From positions 1,798,001 to 1,862,000 of the forward strand of contig NZ_JACBYS010000001.1 in assembly GCF_013408245.1 (NCBI RefSeq): a stretch of 64,000 bases of DNA, read 5' to 3'. Shown piece after piece: positions 1 to 9,358 of the stretch (the first letter of the stretch is position 1; every line of letters starts with the position of its first letter). The notes beneath the pieces were generated by a model. The model was not told the DNA's origin. It did not search any database and was given only the letters and a program-made list of their open reading frames with translations. The DNA is from Duganella sp. 1224 (GTDB lineage Bacteria; Pseudomonadota; Gammaproteobacteria; Burkholderiales; Burkholderiaceae_D). A program made the position numbers and the translations under genes.

Positions 1-257
1 TGCGGCGCCGCCCGCAGCAGCACCTCGCGCTCGGCCAGCGCCTTGCGCACCAGCGCGAACTCGCGGTATTCCAGGTAGCGCAGGCCGCCGTGGATCAGCT
101 TGGTCGAGGCGGACGAGGTGTGGGCGGCCAGGTCGTGCTGCTCGCACAGCACCACCGACAGCCCGCGGCCGGCGGCGTCGCGGGCGATGCCGGCGCCATT
201 GATGCCGCCGCCGATGACCAGGACATCGCAATCGAGTATATGCTGGGGTGGCGCCAT
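1..257 (-). CDS. glpD: Glycerol-3-phosphate dehydrogenase, N-terminal part (cut by window edge)
   Basis: The minus strand from the ATG at 257 reads about 85 residues before the window ends. The N-terminus holds an FAD-binding Rossmann motif (VIGGGINGAGIARDAAGRG) followed by TKLIHGGLRYLEY, both typical of the aerobic FAD-dependent glycerol-3-phosphate dehydrogenase GlpD. That family oxidises glycerol-3-phosphate to dihydroxyacetone phosphate at the inner membrane and passes electrons to quinone. A purine-rich GAAGGGA lies just before the start. It is divergent from the penicillin-binding protein gene. The C-terminal two thirds are not visible, so a related FAD oxidoreductase cannot be fully excluded. 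Confidence 0.85.
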   Translation of the reverse strand, partial: MAPPQHILDCDVLVIGGGINGAGIARDAAGRGLSVVLCEQHDLAAHTSSASTKLIHGGLRYLEYREFALVRKALAEREVLLRAAP

Positions 258-324
258 GTGGTCCCTTCGGAGCTGTATACCTGTACGTTACGTCAAGTGC
301 GGCCAAGCCACAATAGCCATGTTC

Positions 325-330
325 TATAAT
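325..330 (+). promoter_or_regulatory. Probable -10 box of the penicillin-binding protein gene
   Basis: A perfect TATAAT lies 33 bases before the TTG start. No good -35 hexamer is visible at the usual spacing, so this is a prediction from the -10 alone. Confidence 0.35.
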
Positions 331-362
331 CGCGCATCGTTCCGCAACCGAGAGATAGTGCT

Positions 363-2771
363 TTGACAACCTCGCCTCCCCTGCCCGCCTGGCTCACCCG
401 CCGCAACCTGCTGCGCGCCGCGCTGGGCGCCGGCCTGGCCGCCCTGGTCGGCGGCGGCCTGCTGCTGGCCTACCTGCTGCTGTACGTGGCGCCCAACCTG
501 CCGTCGCTGGACGCCATCACCGACTACCGGCCCAAGATCCCGCTGCGCGTGTACACCGCCGACAACGCCCTGATCGGCGAATTCGGCGAGGAACACCGCG
601 ACTTCATCCCGATCAAGGACATGCCCGAGCTGATGAAGAAATCGCTGCTGGCGATCGAGGACAAGCGCTTTTACGAGCACCACGGCATCGACTGGCTGCG
701 CGCGCTGGGCGCGGCCAAGGCCAACCTGGGCGGTGCGCTGCGCCAGGGCGGCTCGACCATCACGATGCAGGTGGCGCGCAACTTCTTCCTGACGCGCGAC
801 AAGTTCTACAGCCGCAAGCTGACCGAGGTGATGCTGGCGCTGAAGATCGAGGCCGCGCTCGACAAGGACCAGATCCTCGAGCTGTACATGAACCAGATCT
901 ACCTCGGCCAGCGCTCGTTCGGCTTCGGCGCCGCCGCCCAGACCTACTTCGGCAAGCCGCTGAAAGAGCTGGACGTGGCCGAGACGGCGATGCTGGCCGG
1001 CCTGCCGCAAAACCCGGCGCGCCACAACCCGGCGGTCAACCCCAAGCGCGCCAAGCAACGCCAGCAACTGGTGCTGCGCGCCATGCGCGACGCCGACTTC
1101 ATCACCGAGCCGCAGTACCAGAAGGCGCTGCACGAGACGCTGCACATCAACCGCAAGGGCCAGGACTTCGAGGTCCACGCCGAGTACGTGGCCGAGCTGG
1201 CGCGCCAGACCGTCTACGCCCAGTTCAAGGACGAGGCCTACACGCGCGGCATCAGCGTCTACACGACCATCCTCAAGGCCGACCAGAAGGCCGCCTACGA
1301 GTCGATGCGCCGCAACGTGCTGAACTACGACCAGCGGCACGGCTACCGCGGCCCGGAAGCGTTCATCCCGCTGCCGGCCGGCGAGGACGAGCGCGACGAC
1401 GCCATCGAGGACGCGCTGCAAAAGCGCCCCGCCAGCGACGGCCTGATCCCGGCGGTGGTGCTGACGGTGGGCGCCACGGCCATCACCGTGCAGAACCCGG
1501 CCGGCGAGGAGCTCACCATCAGCGGCGACGGCCTGCGGCTGGTGGCCGGCGCGCTGTCCGACAAGGCCAGGGACACGCTGCGGCTGCGCCCCGGCGCGGT
1601 GATCCGCATCATGCAGGGCGACAAGGGCGGCTGGGCGGTCACGCAGGTGCCGCAGGTGTCGGCCGCGTTCGTGTCGCTGGACGCCGTCAGCGGCGGCTAC
1701 CACGCGCTGGTCGGCGGCTTCGACTTCAACCTGCAAAAGTTCAACCACGTGACCCAGGCCTGGCGCCAGCCGGGCTCCTCGATCAAGCCCTTCGTCTACT
1801 CGGCGGCGCTGGAAAAAGGCTTCTCGCCGGCCACCGTCATCAACGACGCCCCGCTCAACCTGACCGGCGCCGAGACCGGCAACGAAGCGTGGTCGCCGAA
1901 GAACGACGACGGCAAGTTCGACGGCCCGATCAGCATGCGCACGGCGCTGTCGGAATCGAAGAACGTGGTGTCGGTGCGGATCTTGCGCGCGATCGGCGTG
2001 CCGTACGCCCACGGCTACCTGGGCAAGTTCGGCTTCGACCTGGCGCGCCACCCGAAAAACCTGACGCTGGCGCTGGGCACCGGCGCGGTGACGCCGACCC
2101 AGCTGGCCGGCGCCTACGCGGTGTTCGCCAACGGCGGCTACGCGGTCGAGCCTTACCTGATCGCCCGCATCGTCGACGGCGACGGCAAGGTCATCGCCGA
2201 GGCCAAGCCGCGCGCCACGCTGCCGGACGAGGCGCGCGTGATCGACCCGCGCAACGCGTTTGTCACCGACTCGATGCTGCGCCAGGTGACGCGCACCGGC
2301 ACCGGCGGCGCCGTCGCCCGCCTCGGCCGGCCCGACCTGGCCGGCAAGACCGGCACCTCGAGCGACGCGGTGGACGGCTGGTTCGCCGGCTACGGCGGCG
2401 GCATCGTGGCCGTCTCGTGGATGGGCTACGACGACTCGCGCTCGCTGGGCGGCAAGGAATTCGGCGCCACGGTGGCGCTGCCGATCTGGATCGACTACAT
2501 GAAGGTGGCCATGGCCAGCCGGCCGCCGCAGGAACGGCCGGTGCCGGCCGGGCTGACCCAGGTCGACGGCGAATGGCTGTACGACGAATTCACCGGCGAC
2601 GCCGCGCGCCGCACGCTGGACATGGACGACGTGCCGGCCGGCGCCGAGAACGTGGCGCCCGGCGAGGTGATGGTGCCGGCCGCGCCGGCCGGCACGCCGG
2701 GCGCCGGCGCGCCGGCGGCCACGCCGAACGCCGAAAACATCAAGCCGGTGCCGACCGGCCCGGGGCGCTGA
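363..2771 (+). CDS. mrcA: Class A penicillin-binding protein 1A (peptidoglycan glycosyltransferase/transpeptidase)
   Basis: This 802-residue protein polymerises and cross-links peptidoglycan at the inner membrane. A short cytoplasmic tail is followed by one membrane anchor (about residues 18-42). The GT51 glycosyltransferase domain has EDKRFYEHHG with catalytic Glu99 and the GGSTITMQ motif. The transpeptidase domain has the SxxK motif SSIK with catalytic Ser472, an SKN motif, and KTG at 662-664. The C-terminus is Pro/Ala/Gly-rich. Translation appears to start at TTG (363), with GAGAG eight bases upstream. The last 32 bases overlap the convergent TetR gene. It is not next to the pilM-Q genes that flank mrcA in many relatives, so it may be one of several class A proteins. 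Confidence 0.93.
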   Translation: MTTSPPLPAWLTRRNLLRAALGAGLAALVGGGLLLAYLLLYVAPNLPSLDAITDYRPKIPLRVYTADNALIGEFGEEHRDFIPIKDMPELMKKSLLAIEDKRFYEHHGIDWLRALGAAKANLGGALRQGGSTITMQVARNFFLTRDKFYSRKLTEVMLALKIEAALDKDQILELYMNQIYLGQRSFGFGAAAQTYFGKPLKELDVAETAMLAGLPQNPARHNPAVNPKRAKQRQQLVLRAMRDADFITEPQYQKALHETLHINRKGQDFEVHAEYVAELARQTVYAQFKDEAYTRGISVYTTILKADQKAAYESMRRNVLNYDQRHGYRGPEAFIPLPAGEDERDDAIEDALQKRPASDGLIPAVVLTVGATAITVQNPAGEELTISGDGLRLVAGALSDKARDTLRLRPGAVIRIMQGDKGGWAVTQVPQVSAAFVSLDAVSGGYHALVGGFDFNLQKFNHVTQAWRQPGSSIKPFVYSAALEKGFSPATVINDAPLNLTGAETGNEAWSPKNDDGKFDGPISMRTALSESKNVVSVRILRAIGVPYAHGYLGKFGFDLARHPKNLTLALGTGAVTPTQLAGAYAVFANGGYAVEPYLIARIVDGDGKVIAEAKPRATLPDEARVIDPRNAFVTDSMLRQVTRTGTGGAVARLGRPDLAGKTGTSSDAVDGWFAGYGGGIVAVSWMGYDDSRSLGGKEFGATVALPIWIDYMKVAMASRPPQERPVPAGLTQVDGEWLYDEFTGDAARRTLDMDDVPAGAENVAPGEVMVPAAPAGTPGAGAPAATPNAENIKPVPTGPGR

Positions 2772-3480
2772 GCGCGTCCCCGCCCGCCGCGCACGGGGTG
2801 GACCACGCCGCCAGGCTGGCGCGCATCATGCCCACCGCGCTGTCGGCAAAGCGGTCCGGGCCGATATCCGCCGCGCGGTACTTCCAGCGCTTGACATACC
2901 AGTCCTGGAAGGTGGCCAGCAGATGCGCGGCCAACAGCTGCGGATCGGCGCGCAGCCCCGGCACCTGCGCCACCACCCCGGCGAACAGCGCCTGCACATG
3001 CAGCTCCGACTGCCGCGCGGTGGCGCGCTGCGCGGCCGGCAGCACGCGCGAATCCATGAACACGAAATAAAACCACGGCTGCAGGATCTCCGACACATAA
3101 ATCGAGGCCCGAATCAGCGCCTCCAGCCGGTCGCGCGGATCGGCCACGGCGGCGAACATGCGCGGCACCTCGTGGGTGGCGTGGCGCACCACGTCCTCGA
3201 TCATCTCCGCCAGCTGATCCTTGCTGCCGATGTAGCCATACAGCCCGCCCATCGACAGCCCGGTCTCGCCGCACAGGTCGCGCAGATTCATGGCGCGGAA
3301 GCCGACCTCGTTGGCCAGCTTGAAGGTGGCGGTGAATATCCGCGCCAGGTTGTGCAGCGCCGGCTGGCGGCGCTTGACCGTGATGCGGTCGGCGTAGCGG
3401 TCGAACAAATACGCCCAGACCGTGGTGCCGTCGAGCGGCGTCATGGCCTGAAACTGGTGGAAATCGAATGGCGCCGACAA
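2740..3480 (-). CDS. TetR/AcrR family transcriptional regulator
   Basis: The 246-residue protein has a TetR-type DNA-binding domain placed unusually late, at about residues 45-95. The helix-turn-helix reads DLCGETGLSMGGLYGYIGSK, followed by a long helical ligand-binding and dimer domain. The first 35 residues are an N-terminal extension; the ORF opens with TTG, and an internal ATG at 3444 would give a shorter, more typical protein. Its C-terminal codons overlap the end of the penicillin-binding protein gene tail to tail. The ligand and target are unknown. A GGDEF gene follows downstream on the same strand convergence point, with no shared operon evident. Confidence 0.85.
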   Translation of the reverse strand: MSAPFDFHQFQAMTPLDGTTVWAYLFDRYADRITVKRRQPALHNLARIFTATFKLANEVGFRAMNLRDLCGETGLSMGGLYGYIGSKDQLAEMIEDVVRHATHEVPRMFAAVADPRDRLEALIRASIYVSEILQPWFYFVFMDSRVLPAAQRATARQSELHVQALFAGVVAQVPGLRADPQLLAAHLLATFQDWYVKRWKYRAADIGPDRFADSAVGMMRASLAAWSTPCAAGGDALSAPGRSAPA

Positions 3481-3510
3481 AGCTCGTCCCCGTGGTGTGT
3501 TTTTTGCCGG

Positions 3511-3516
3511 ATTATA
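3511..3516 (-). promoter_or_regulatory. Probable -10 box for the TetR gene
   Basis: On the minus strand this reads TATAAT, about 30 bases before the TetR start, with a GGGGACGAG purine stretch between it and the TTG. It lies in the short gap between the TetR start and the stop of the GGDEF gene. No clear -35 was recognised. Confidence 0.35.
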
Positions 3517-3532
3517 GCGCAGGCGCGCCGCC

Positions 3533-4666
3533 TCAGCCGGCGGCCACCTGGTTGCGGCCGGCGCGCTTGGCGGCGTACATGGCGGCGTCGCCGGCCGCCA
3601 TCAGCCGGAACAGATCGTAGCTGTGCTGGTCCGAGCACACCACGCCCAGGCTGGCCGTGTAGCGCACCGCCACGCCGGCGTCCTCCACCACCTCGCCGGC
3701 GATGCGCGCGCGCACCCGCTCGGCGATGCCCAGCGCCGTCGCCAGGTCGACCCCGTCCAGCACCAGCACGAACTCCTCGCCGCCGAAGCGCGCCAGCAGA
3801 TCCTGCGGCCGCAGCTCGAGCCGCAGCAGCAGCGCCAGATGGCGCAGCACGGCGTCGCCGACCGGGTGGCCATGGGTGTCGTTGATGCGCTTGAAGTAAT
3901 CGGCGTCGATCATGATCACCGCCAGCGGCCGGGCGGCGCGCAGCGCGCGCAGGGCGACGCGCTTGCCCTGCAGCTCCAGGCCGGCGCGGTTCAGCGCCCC
4001 GGTCAGCGGATCCAGCGTCGACAGCCGGCGCAGGCGCTCGGCGTAGCGCCACATGACCATCTGGATCAGGCCGAAGGCGATGCAGATCTGCGCCAGCGGT
4101 ATCGCCAGCGTGCTCAGGCCCATCACCAGCGCGCCGCCGCGGTCGGCCGGATCGCCGTGCAGCAGCATGTGCACGCCGCGCAACACCAGCGCCAGCCCCA
4201 GCAGCACAAAGCCGCCCAGGCTGACGATGCCGACGCGCCACACGCCCTGGCGCGCCACCACCGCCGCGCACAGCCAGTTGAGCAGGCCGAAATACAGGCC
4301 GCTGAAGCACAGCCGCGCGCGCAGGCTGGGCGCGCCCAGCGTGAACCAGGCCGGCACCAGCAGCGCCACGCCGACGATGGCCGCCACCGCCGTCCAGGAC
4401 AAGTCGGCCGCCGTGTGCACGCGCAGGCCGCGCAACACCAGCGCCAGGCCGAGCGCGACCACGCCGTAGCCGAGCACCCCGTGCAGCAGCAGCGGCAGCG
4501 CCGTGGCGTTGCTCAGCGCCAGCCCGACGCAGGCCAGCACATTGCCGCCGGCCCACCAGCGCTGCTCCGGCGGGCTCTCGGTGTAGCAGGCCGCCACCAC
4601 CAGCAGCGCGGTGGTCAGCAGCGTCACGCAGACCTGCACCAGCAACAGAGTATCGAGATTGAGCAC
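3533..4666 (-). CDS. Membrane-bound diguanylate cyclase (GGDEF)
   Basis: This 377-residue protein likely makes cyclic di-GMP from two GTP. The N-terminal ~200 residues form about six hydrophobic helices of no recognised sensor family. The C-terminal GGDEF domain begins at DPLTGALNRAGLE, and its active site is GGEEF at residues 295-299. An RxxD product-inhibition site (RPQD, 286-289) sits exactly five residues before it, so the enzyme should be active and feedback-inhibited. The gene is divergent from the 5'-nucleotidase and is followed on the same strand by the TetR gene. Confidence 0.9.
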   Translation of the reverse strand: MLNLDTLLLVQVCVTLLTTALLVVAACYTESPPEQRWWAGGNVLACVGLALSNATALPLLLHGVLGYGVVALGLALVLRGLRVHTAADLSWTAVAAIVGVALLVPAWFTLGAPSLRARLCFSGLYFGLLNWLCAAVVARQGVWRVGIVSLGGFVLLGLALVLRGVHMLLHGDPADRGGALVMGLSTLAIPLAQICIAFGLIQMVMWRYAERLRRLSTLDPLTGALNRAGLELQGKRVALRALRAARPLAVIMIDADYFKRINDTHGHPVGDAVLRHLALLLRLELRPQDLLARFGGEEFVLVLDGVDLATALGIAERVRARIAGEVVEDAGVAVRYTASLGVVCSDQHSYDLFRLMAAGDAAMYAAKRAGRNQVAAG

Positions 4667-4797
4667 GCGCGTCCCCGCAAAAGAGCTGCCAATGTAGCGC
4701 AGCGCCCGCCGCCAGGCAATGATTAAATTGCGGAAAAGAAATCATGCAGCAACGCCGGATGCGGTACAGTAACGCTCTGTCCACTACAGCGCCCATC

Positions 4798-5724
4798 ATG
4801 CCCTATCCTATCGAGCACAAGCTGGTGATCGGCATCGCCTCCAGCGCCCTGTTTGACCTCAGCGCCTCGCACCAGGTGTACCTGGAGCACGGCCCGGAAG
4901 CCTACCGCAGCTACCAGGAGGCGCACCTGAACAGCGTGCTCGACAAGGGGGTCGCCTTCCCCTTCATCCGCCGCTTCCTCAGCATCAACCAGGCCCACCC
5001 GCAGGCGGCGCCGGTCGAGGTGGTGCTGTTTTCGCGCAACTCGCCGGAAACCGGGTTGCGCGTGATGAACTCGATCGCCCACTACGGCCTCGACATCGCG
5101 CGCGCCTGCTTCCTGACCGGCGAGTCGCCGTACCGCTACCTGCCGGCCTTCAACACCTCGCTGTTCCTGTCGGCCAACGAGGACGACGTGCGGCGCGCGC
5201 TGGCGGCCGACTACCCGGCCGGGCTGGTGCTGCCGTCGCGCCCCGAGGACGACGCTGCCGACGGCGAGCTGCGCATCGCCTTCGACTTCGACGGCGTGAT
5301 CGCCGACGACGAATCGGAAACCATCTTCAAGCGCAACCACGACGTTGCCGAGTTCCACGCCCACGAGACCGCGCGCGCGGCGATTCCGCACCAGCCCGGC
5401 CCGCTGGCCGACCTGTTCCGCAAGCTGTCCGTGATGCAGCGGCTGGAGGAAGAGGCGCAGCGGGCCGACCCGGCCTACCAGAAAATCCTGCGCATCGCCA
5501 TCATCACCGCGCGCAGCGCGCCGGCGCACGCGCGGGTGGTGACCACGCTGAAGAGCTGGGGGGTATCGGCCAACGAAACCTTCTTCCTGGGCGGCATGGA
5601 AAAAGCCCGCGTGCTCAGCGTGTTCCGGCCGCACATGTTCTTTGACGACCAGCTCAGCCACCTGCACTCGCCGGCCGGCGACATCCCGATGGTGCACATC
5701 CCGTTCGGCGTGGCCAACCGCTAA
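4798..5724 (+). CDS. Cytosolic 5'-nucleotidase family protein
   Basis: The protein (about 308 residues from the ATG at 4798) matches the 5'-nucleotidase family found in betaproteobacteria and related to vertebrate cN-I enzymes. It has the HAD-like nucleophile motif DFDGVIADDES in its centre, the IAIITARSAP segment and FFDDQ near the C-terminus. The family hydrolyses nucleoside monophosphates to nucleosides. An in-frame ATG at 4744 would add 18 residues, but the family usually begins near PIEHKLVIGIASSALFDL, so 4798 was chosen. The gene ends immediately before the long palindrome at 5724, which may be its terminator. Confidence 0.85.
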   Translation: MPYPIEHKLVIGIASSALFDLSASHQVYLEHGPEAYRSYQEAHLNSVLDKGVAFPFIRRFLSINQAHPQAAPVEVVLFSRNSPETGLRVMNSIAHYGLDIARACFLTGESPYRYLPAFNTSLFLSANEDDVRRALAADYPAGLVLPSRPEDDAADGELRIAFDFDGVIADDESETIFKRNHDVAEFHAHETARAAIPHQPGPLADLFRKLSVMQRLEEEAQRADPAYQKILRIAIITARSAPAHARVVTTLKSWGVSANETFFLGGMEKARVLSVFRPHMFFDDQLSHLHSPAGDIPMVHIPFGVANR

Positions 5725-5817
5725 CTCCGGGGTCAGGTCCTCCATTTCTACACGACCTCTGCCGTACGCGCGCGTACGGCAGAGGTCGTGTAGAAATGGA
5801 GGACCTGACCCCGGAGT
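5724..5817. repeat. 94-base perfect palindrome (hairpin repeat, possible terminator)
   Basis: Two 47-base arms match without a mismatch around the centre GCGCGC at 5770/5771. The outer arm begins ACTCCGGGGTCAGGTCCTCC and continues through CATTTCTACACG. A second copy with the same outer arm but a different core lies at 29575-29657. The palindrome begins one base before the nucleotidase TAA ends the gene's tail and sits about 60 bases before mfd. As RNA it would form a very stable hairpin; it could act as a bidirectional transcription end or be a dispersed repeat. Confidence 0.9.
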
Positions 5818-5879
5818 GGGGTTCGTCTATAATGGCGGCAGCGGCGTTGCCACCCGGGCGGCGCCCGGATAACCGTTGA

Positions 5880-8800
5880 ATGTGTGTTGTGTCCTCAGCC
5901 TTAACTAAATCCATCCCCAAACCCGGCCACCGCTATGCCCTGCCCGCGCTACACGGCTCGGCGGACGCCTACGCGCTGGCGCAGATCGCGCTGGCCCTGA
6001 AGGCGCGCGGCCAGATGCTGGCGGTGGTGGTCGCCAGCGCCAGCGACGCCCAGCGCCTGCGCGACGAACTGCCCTGGTTCGGCGGCGCCGCGCTGCGCTG
6101 CCACCTGCTGCCCGACTGGGAAACCCTGCCCTACGACGCCTTCTCGCCGCACCAGGACCTGGTGTCCGAGCGCCTGGCCACGCTGCACGAAATCGCCAGC
6201 GGCCAGTGCGACGTCATGCTGGTGCCGGCCACCACCGCGCTGGTGCGCATGGCGCCGCCGTCGTTCCTGGCCGCCTACACCTTCTTCTTCCAGCAGGGCG
6301 AGTCGCTCGACGAGGCGGCGCTGAAGTCGCAGCTGACGCTGGCCGGCTACACCCACGTGACGCAGGTGATGTCGCCCGGCGAATACTCGGTGCGCGGCGG
6401 CCTGATCGACCTGTTCCCGATGGGCTCGGCGCTGCCGTACCGGCTCGACCTGTTCGGCGACACCATCGAGACCATCCGCACCTTCGACGCCGACAGCCAG
6501 CGCTCGCTGTACCCGGTCAAGCAGGTGCGCCTGCTGCCGGGGCGCGAGTTCCCGATGGACGAGGCGGCGCGCAGCGCCTTCCGCAGCCGCTGGCGCGAGC
6601 ACTTCGAGGGCGACCCGTCGCGCGCCGTGGTGTACAAGGACATCGGCGCCGGCATCGCCTCGGCCGGCATCGAATACTACCTGCCGCTGTTCTTCGAGCA
6701 GACCGCGACGCTGTTCGACTACCTGCCGCCGGGCACGGTGGTGGCCACGGTGGGCGACATCGAGGCCGCCATCCAGCGCTTCTGGAGCGACACCCACGCG
6801 CGCTACCGCTTCCTCAAGGCCGACCGCGAGCGGCCGATCCTGGCGCCGGAGGCGCTGTTCCTGTCGGACCAGCAGTTCTTCGTGCTGGCCAAGCCGTCGC
6901 CGCAGATCGCCCTCCGCCAGCACGCCGACGCCGGCGCCTCCGAGCTGTCGGCGCCGCTGCCCGAGATCGCCGTCAACCGCCACCTGGACGACCCGCTGAC
7001 CAACCTGCGCGCCTACCTGCTGCGCACCGACCGCCGGGTGATGATCTGCGCCGACTCCAACGGCCGGCGCGAAACGCTGCAGCAGTACTTCAGCGAATAC
7101 GGCCTCGATCCGGCCCCGGTCGAAGGCTACGACGGCTTCGCCGCGTCCGACGCCCGGCTGGCGCTGGGCGTGGCGCCGCTGCACGCCGGCTTCGAACTGA
7201 ACGCCGACGGCCTGCAACTGGCCTTCATCACCGAGACCGAGCTGTACGCCGGCTCCGGCCGCCGCGCCGGCAGGAAGAAGCAGGAAGCGGTCACCCAGGT
7301 CGAGTCGATGGTGCGCGACCTGTCGGAACTGAAGATCGGCGACCCGGTGGTGCACATCAACCACGGCATCGGCCGCTACATGGGCCTGACCAGCATGGAC
7401 CTGGGCGAAGGCGAGGCGGAATTCCTGCACCTCGAATACGCCAAGGAGACCAAGCTGTACGTGCCGGTGTCGCAGCTGCACGTGATCTCGCGCTACTCCG
7501 GCGCCGCGCCGGACGACGCGCCGCTGCACACGCTGGGCTCGGGCCAGTGGGAAAAAGCCAAGCGCAAGGCCGCCGAGCAGGTGCGCGACACCGCCGCCGA
7601 GCTGCTCAACCTGTACGCCCGGCGCGCGCTGCGCCAGGGCCACGCGTTCGAGTACTCGGCGCACGACTACGAGCGCTTCGCCGACAGCTTCGGCTTCGAC
7701 GAAACGCCGGACCAGCAGGAAGCCATCAACAACGTGGTGCGCGACATGACCTCGGGCAAACCGATGGACCGCCTGGTGTGCGGTGACGTCGGCTTCGGCA
7801 AGACCGAGGTGGCGCTGCGCGCCGCCTTCATCGCCGTCATGGGCGGCAAGCAGGTCGCCATCCTGGCGCCCACCACGCTGCTGGCCGAGCAGCACGCGCA
7901 AACCTTCGCCGACCGCTTTGCCGACTGGCCGGTCAAGATCGCCGAGATGTCGCGCTTCCGCACCGGCAAGGAGATCGCCCAGGCCATCAAGGGCATGGCC
8001 GACGGCACGCTGGACATCATCATCGGCACCCACAAGCTGCTGTCGGAGGACGTCAAGTTCACCCGCCTCGGCCTGGTCATCATCGACGAGGAGCACCGCT
8101 TCGGCGTGCGCCAGAAGGAGGCGCTCAAGTCGCTGCGCGCCGAGGTCGACGTGCTGACGCTGACCGCCACGCCGATCCCGCGCACGCTGGGCATGGCGCT
8201 GGAAGGCCTGCGCGACTTCTCGGTGATCGCCACCGCGCCGCAAAAACGGCTGGCGATCAAGACCTTCGTGCGCAGCGAGAGCGAATCGATCATCCGCGAG
8301 GCCTGCCTGCGTGAGCTCAAGCGCGGCGGCCAGGTGTACTTCCTGCACAACGAGGTCGAGACCATCCAGAACCGGCTGGCGATGCTGACCGCGCTGCTGC
8401 CGGAGGCGCGCATCGCCGTCGCCCATGGCCAGATGCACGAGCGCGACCTGGAAAAGGTGATGCGCGACTTCGTCGCCCAGCGCTACAACATCCTGCTGTG
8501 CACCACCATCATCGAGACCGGCATCGACGTGCCGACCGCCAACACCATCATCATGCACCGCGCCGACAAGTTCGGCCTGGCGCAGCTGCACCAGCTGCGC
8601 GGGCGCGTCGGCCGCTCGCACCACCAGGCCTATGCCTACCTGCTGGTGCACGACGTGCAGTCGCTGACCAAGCAGGCGCAGCGCCGCCTGGACGCGATCC
8701 AGCAGATGGAGGAACTGGGCAGCGGCTTCTACCTGGCCATGCACGACCTGGAGATCCGCGGCGCCGGCGAGGTGCTCGGCGACAACCAGTCGGGCGAGAT

Positions 8801-9332
8801 GACCGAGATCGGCTTCCAGCTGTACTCGGACATGCTGAACGAGGCGGTGCGCGCGCTCAAGGCCGGCAAGGAGCCGGACCTGGCGGCGCCGCTGTCGTCC
8901 ACCACCGAGATCAACCTGCACGTGCCGGCGCTGCTGCCGGCCGACTTCTGCGGCGACGTCCACGAGCGGCTGTCGATCTACAAGCGCCTGGCCAACTGCA
9001 CGACGCCAGGCCAGATCGACGACATGCAGGAAGAGCTGATCGACCGCTTCGGCAAGCTGCCGGACGCCGTCAAGGCGCTGATCGAAACGCACCGCCTGCG
9101 GATCGCCGCCAAGACGGTCGGCATCGTCAAGATCGACGCCCACACCGAGGCCGCCAACCTGCAGTTCATGCCCCAGCCGCCGATCGACCCGATGCGCATC
9201 ATTCAACTGATCCAGAAGAACCGCCAGATCAAGCTGAATGGCCAGGACAAGCTGAAGATCACCGCCGCCATGCCGGACCTGGCCGCGCGCGTCACGCAGA
9301 TCAAGGCCGCCATCAAGCAGCTGACCGCCTAA
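5880..9332 (+). CDS. mfd: Transcription-repair coupling factor Mfd
   Basis: This 1150-residue ATP-dependent translocase removes RNA polymerase stalled at DNA lesions and recruits UvrA; E. coli Mfd has 1148 residues. In order it shows the UvrB-like N-terminal region, the RNA-polymerase-interacting domain (VVHINHGIGRYMGL at about residue 490), and the RecG-like motor with Walker A GDVGFGKT (635-642), DEEH (736-739) and LTATPIPRTLGMAL. The translocation motif region HQLRGRVGRSHHQAYAYLL and the C-terminal TRCF domain follow. The ATG at 5880 fits the family; GTG at 5889 is an alternative. serB follows after 26 bases and could be cotranscribed. Confidence 0.98.
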   Translation: MCVVSSALTKSIPKPGHRYALPALHGSADAYALAQIALALKARGQMLAVVVASASDAQRLRDELPWFGGAALRCHLLPDWETLPYDAFSPHQDLVSERLATLHEIASGQCDVMLVPATTALVRMAPPSFLAAYTFFFQQGESLDEAALKSQLTLAGYTHVTQVMSPGEYSVRGGLIDLFPMGSALPYRLDLFGDTIETIRTFDADSQRSLYPVKQVRLLPGREFPMDEAARSAFRSRWREHFEGDPSRAVVYKDIGAGIASAGIEYYLPLFFEQTATLFDYLPPGTVVATVGDIEAAIQRFWSDTHARYRFLKADRERPILAPEALFLSDQQFFVLAKPSPQIALRQHADAGASELSAPLPEIAVNRHLDDPLTNLRAYLLRTDRRVMICADSNGRRETLQQYFSEYGLDPAPVEGYDGFAASDARLALGVAPLHAGFELNADGLQLAFITETELYAGSGRRAGRKKQEAVTQVESMVRDLSELKIGDPVVHINHGIGRYMGLTSMDLGEGEAEFLHLEYAKETKLYVPVSQLHVISRYSGAAPDDAPLHTLGSGQWEKAKRKAAEQVRDTAAELLNLYARRALRQGHAFEYSAHDYERFADSFGFDETPDQQEAINNVVRDMTSGKPMDRLVCGDVGFGKTEVALRAAFIAVMGGKQVAILAPTTLLAEQHAQTFADRFADWPVKIAEMSRFRTGKEIAQAIKGMADGTLDIIIGTHKLLSEDVKFTRLGLVIIDEEHRFGVRQKEALKSLRAEVDVLTLTATPIPRTLGMALEGLRDFSVIATAPQKRLAIKTFVRSESESIIREACLRELKRGGQVYFLHNEVETIQNRLAMLTALLPEARIAVAHGQMHERDLEKVMRDFVAQRYNILLCTTIIETGIDVPTANTIIMHRADKFGLAQLHQLRGRVGRSHHQAYAYLLVHDVQSLTKQAQRRLDAIQQMEELGSGFYLAMHDLEIRGAGEVLGDNQSGEMTEIGFQLYSDMLNEAVRALKAGKEPDLAAPLSSTTEINLHVPALLPADFCGDVHERLSIYKRLANCTTPGQIDDMQEELIDRFGKLPDAVKALIETHRLRIAAKTVGIVKIDAHTEAANLQFMPQPPIDPMRIIQLIQKNRQIKLNGQDKLKITAAMPDLAARVTQIKAAIKQLTA

Positions 9333-9358
9333 ACGCCCCTTAACTACCTCTTACGCAC

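Noticed and set aside
324-2051. Long minus-strand ORF (575 codons) inside the penicillin-binding protein gene
   Set aside because: It mirrors the plus-strand gene, which has all the class A PBP motifs. Long antisense frames are common in high-GC coding DNA.
5949-9206. 1085-codon minus-strand ORF opposite mfd
   Set aside because: Its translation is rich in Arg, Gln, Val and His with no known domain; mfd on the other strand is complete and conserved.
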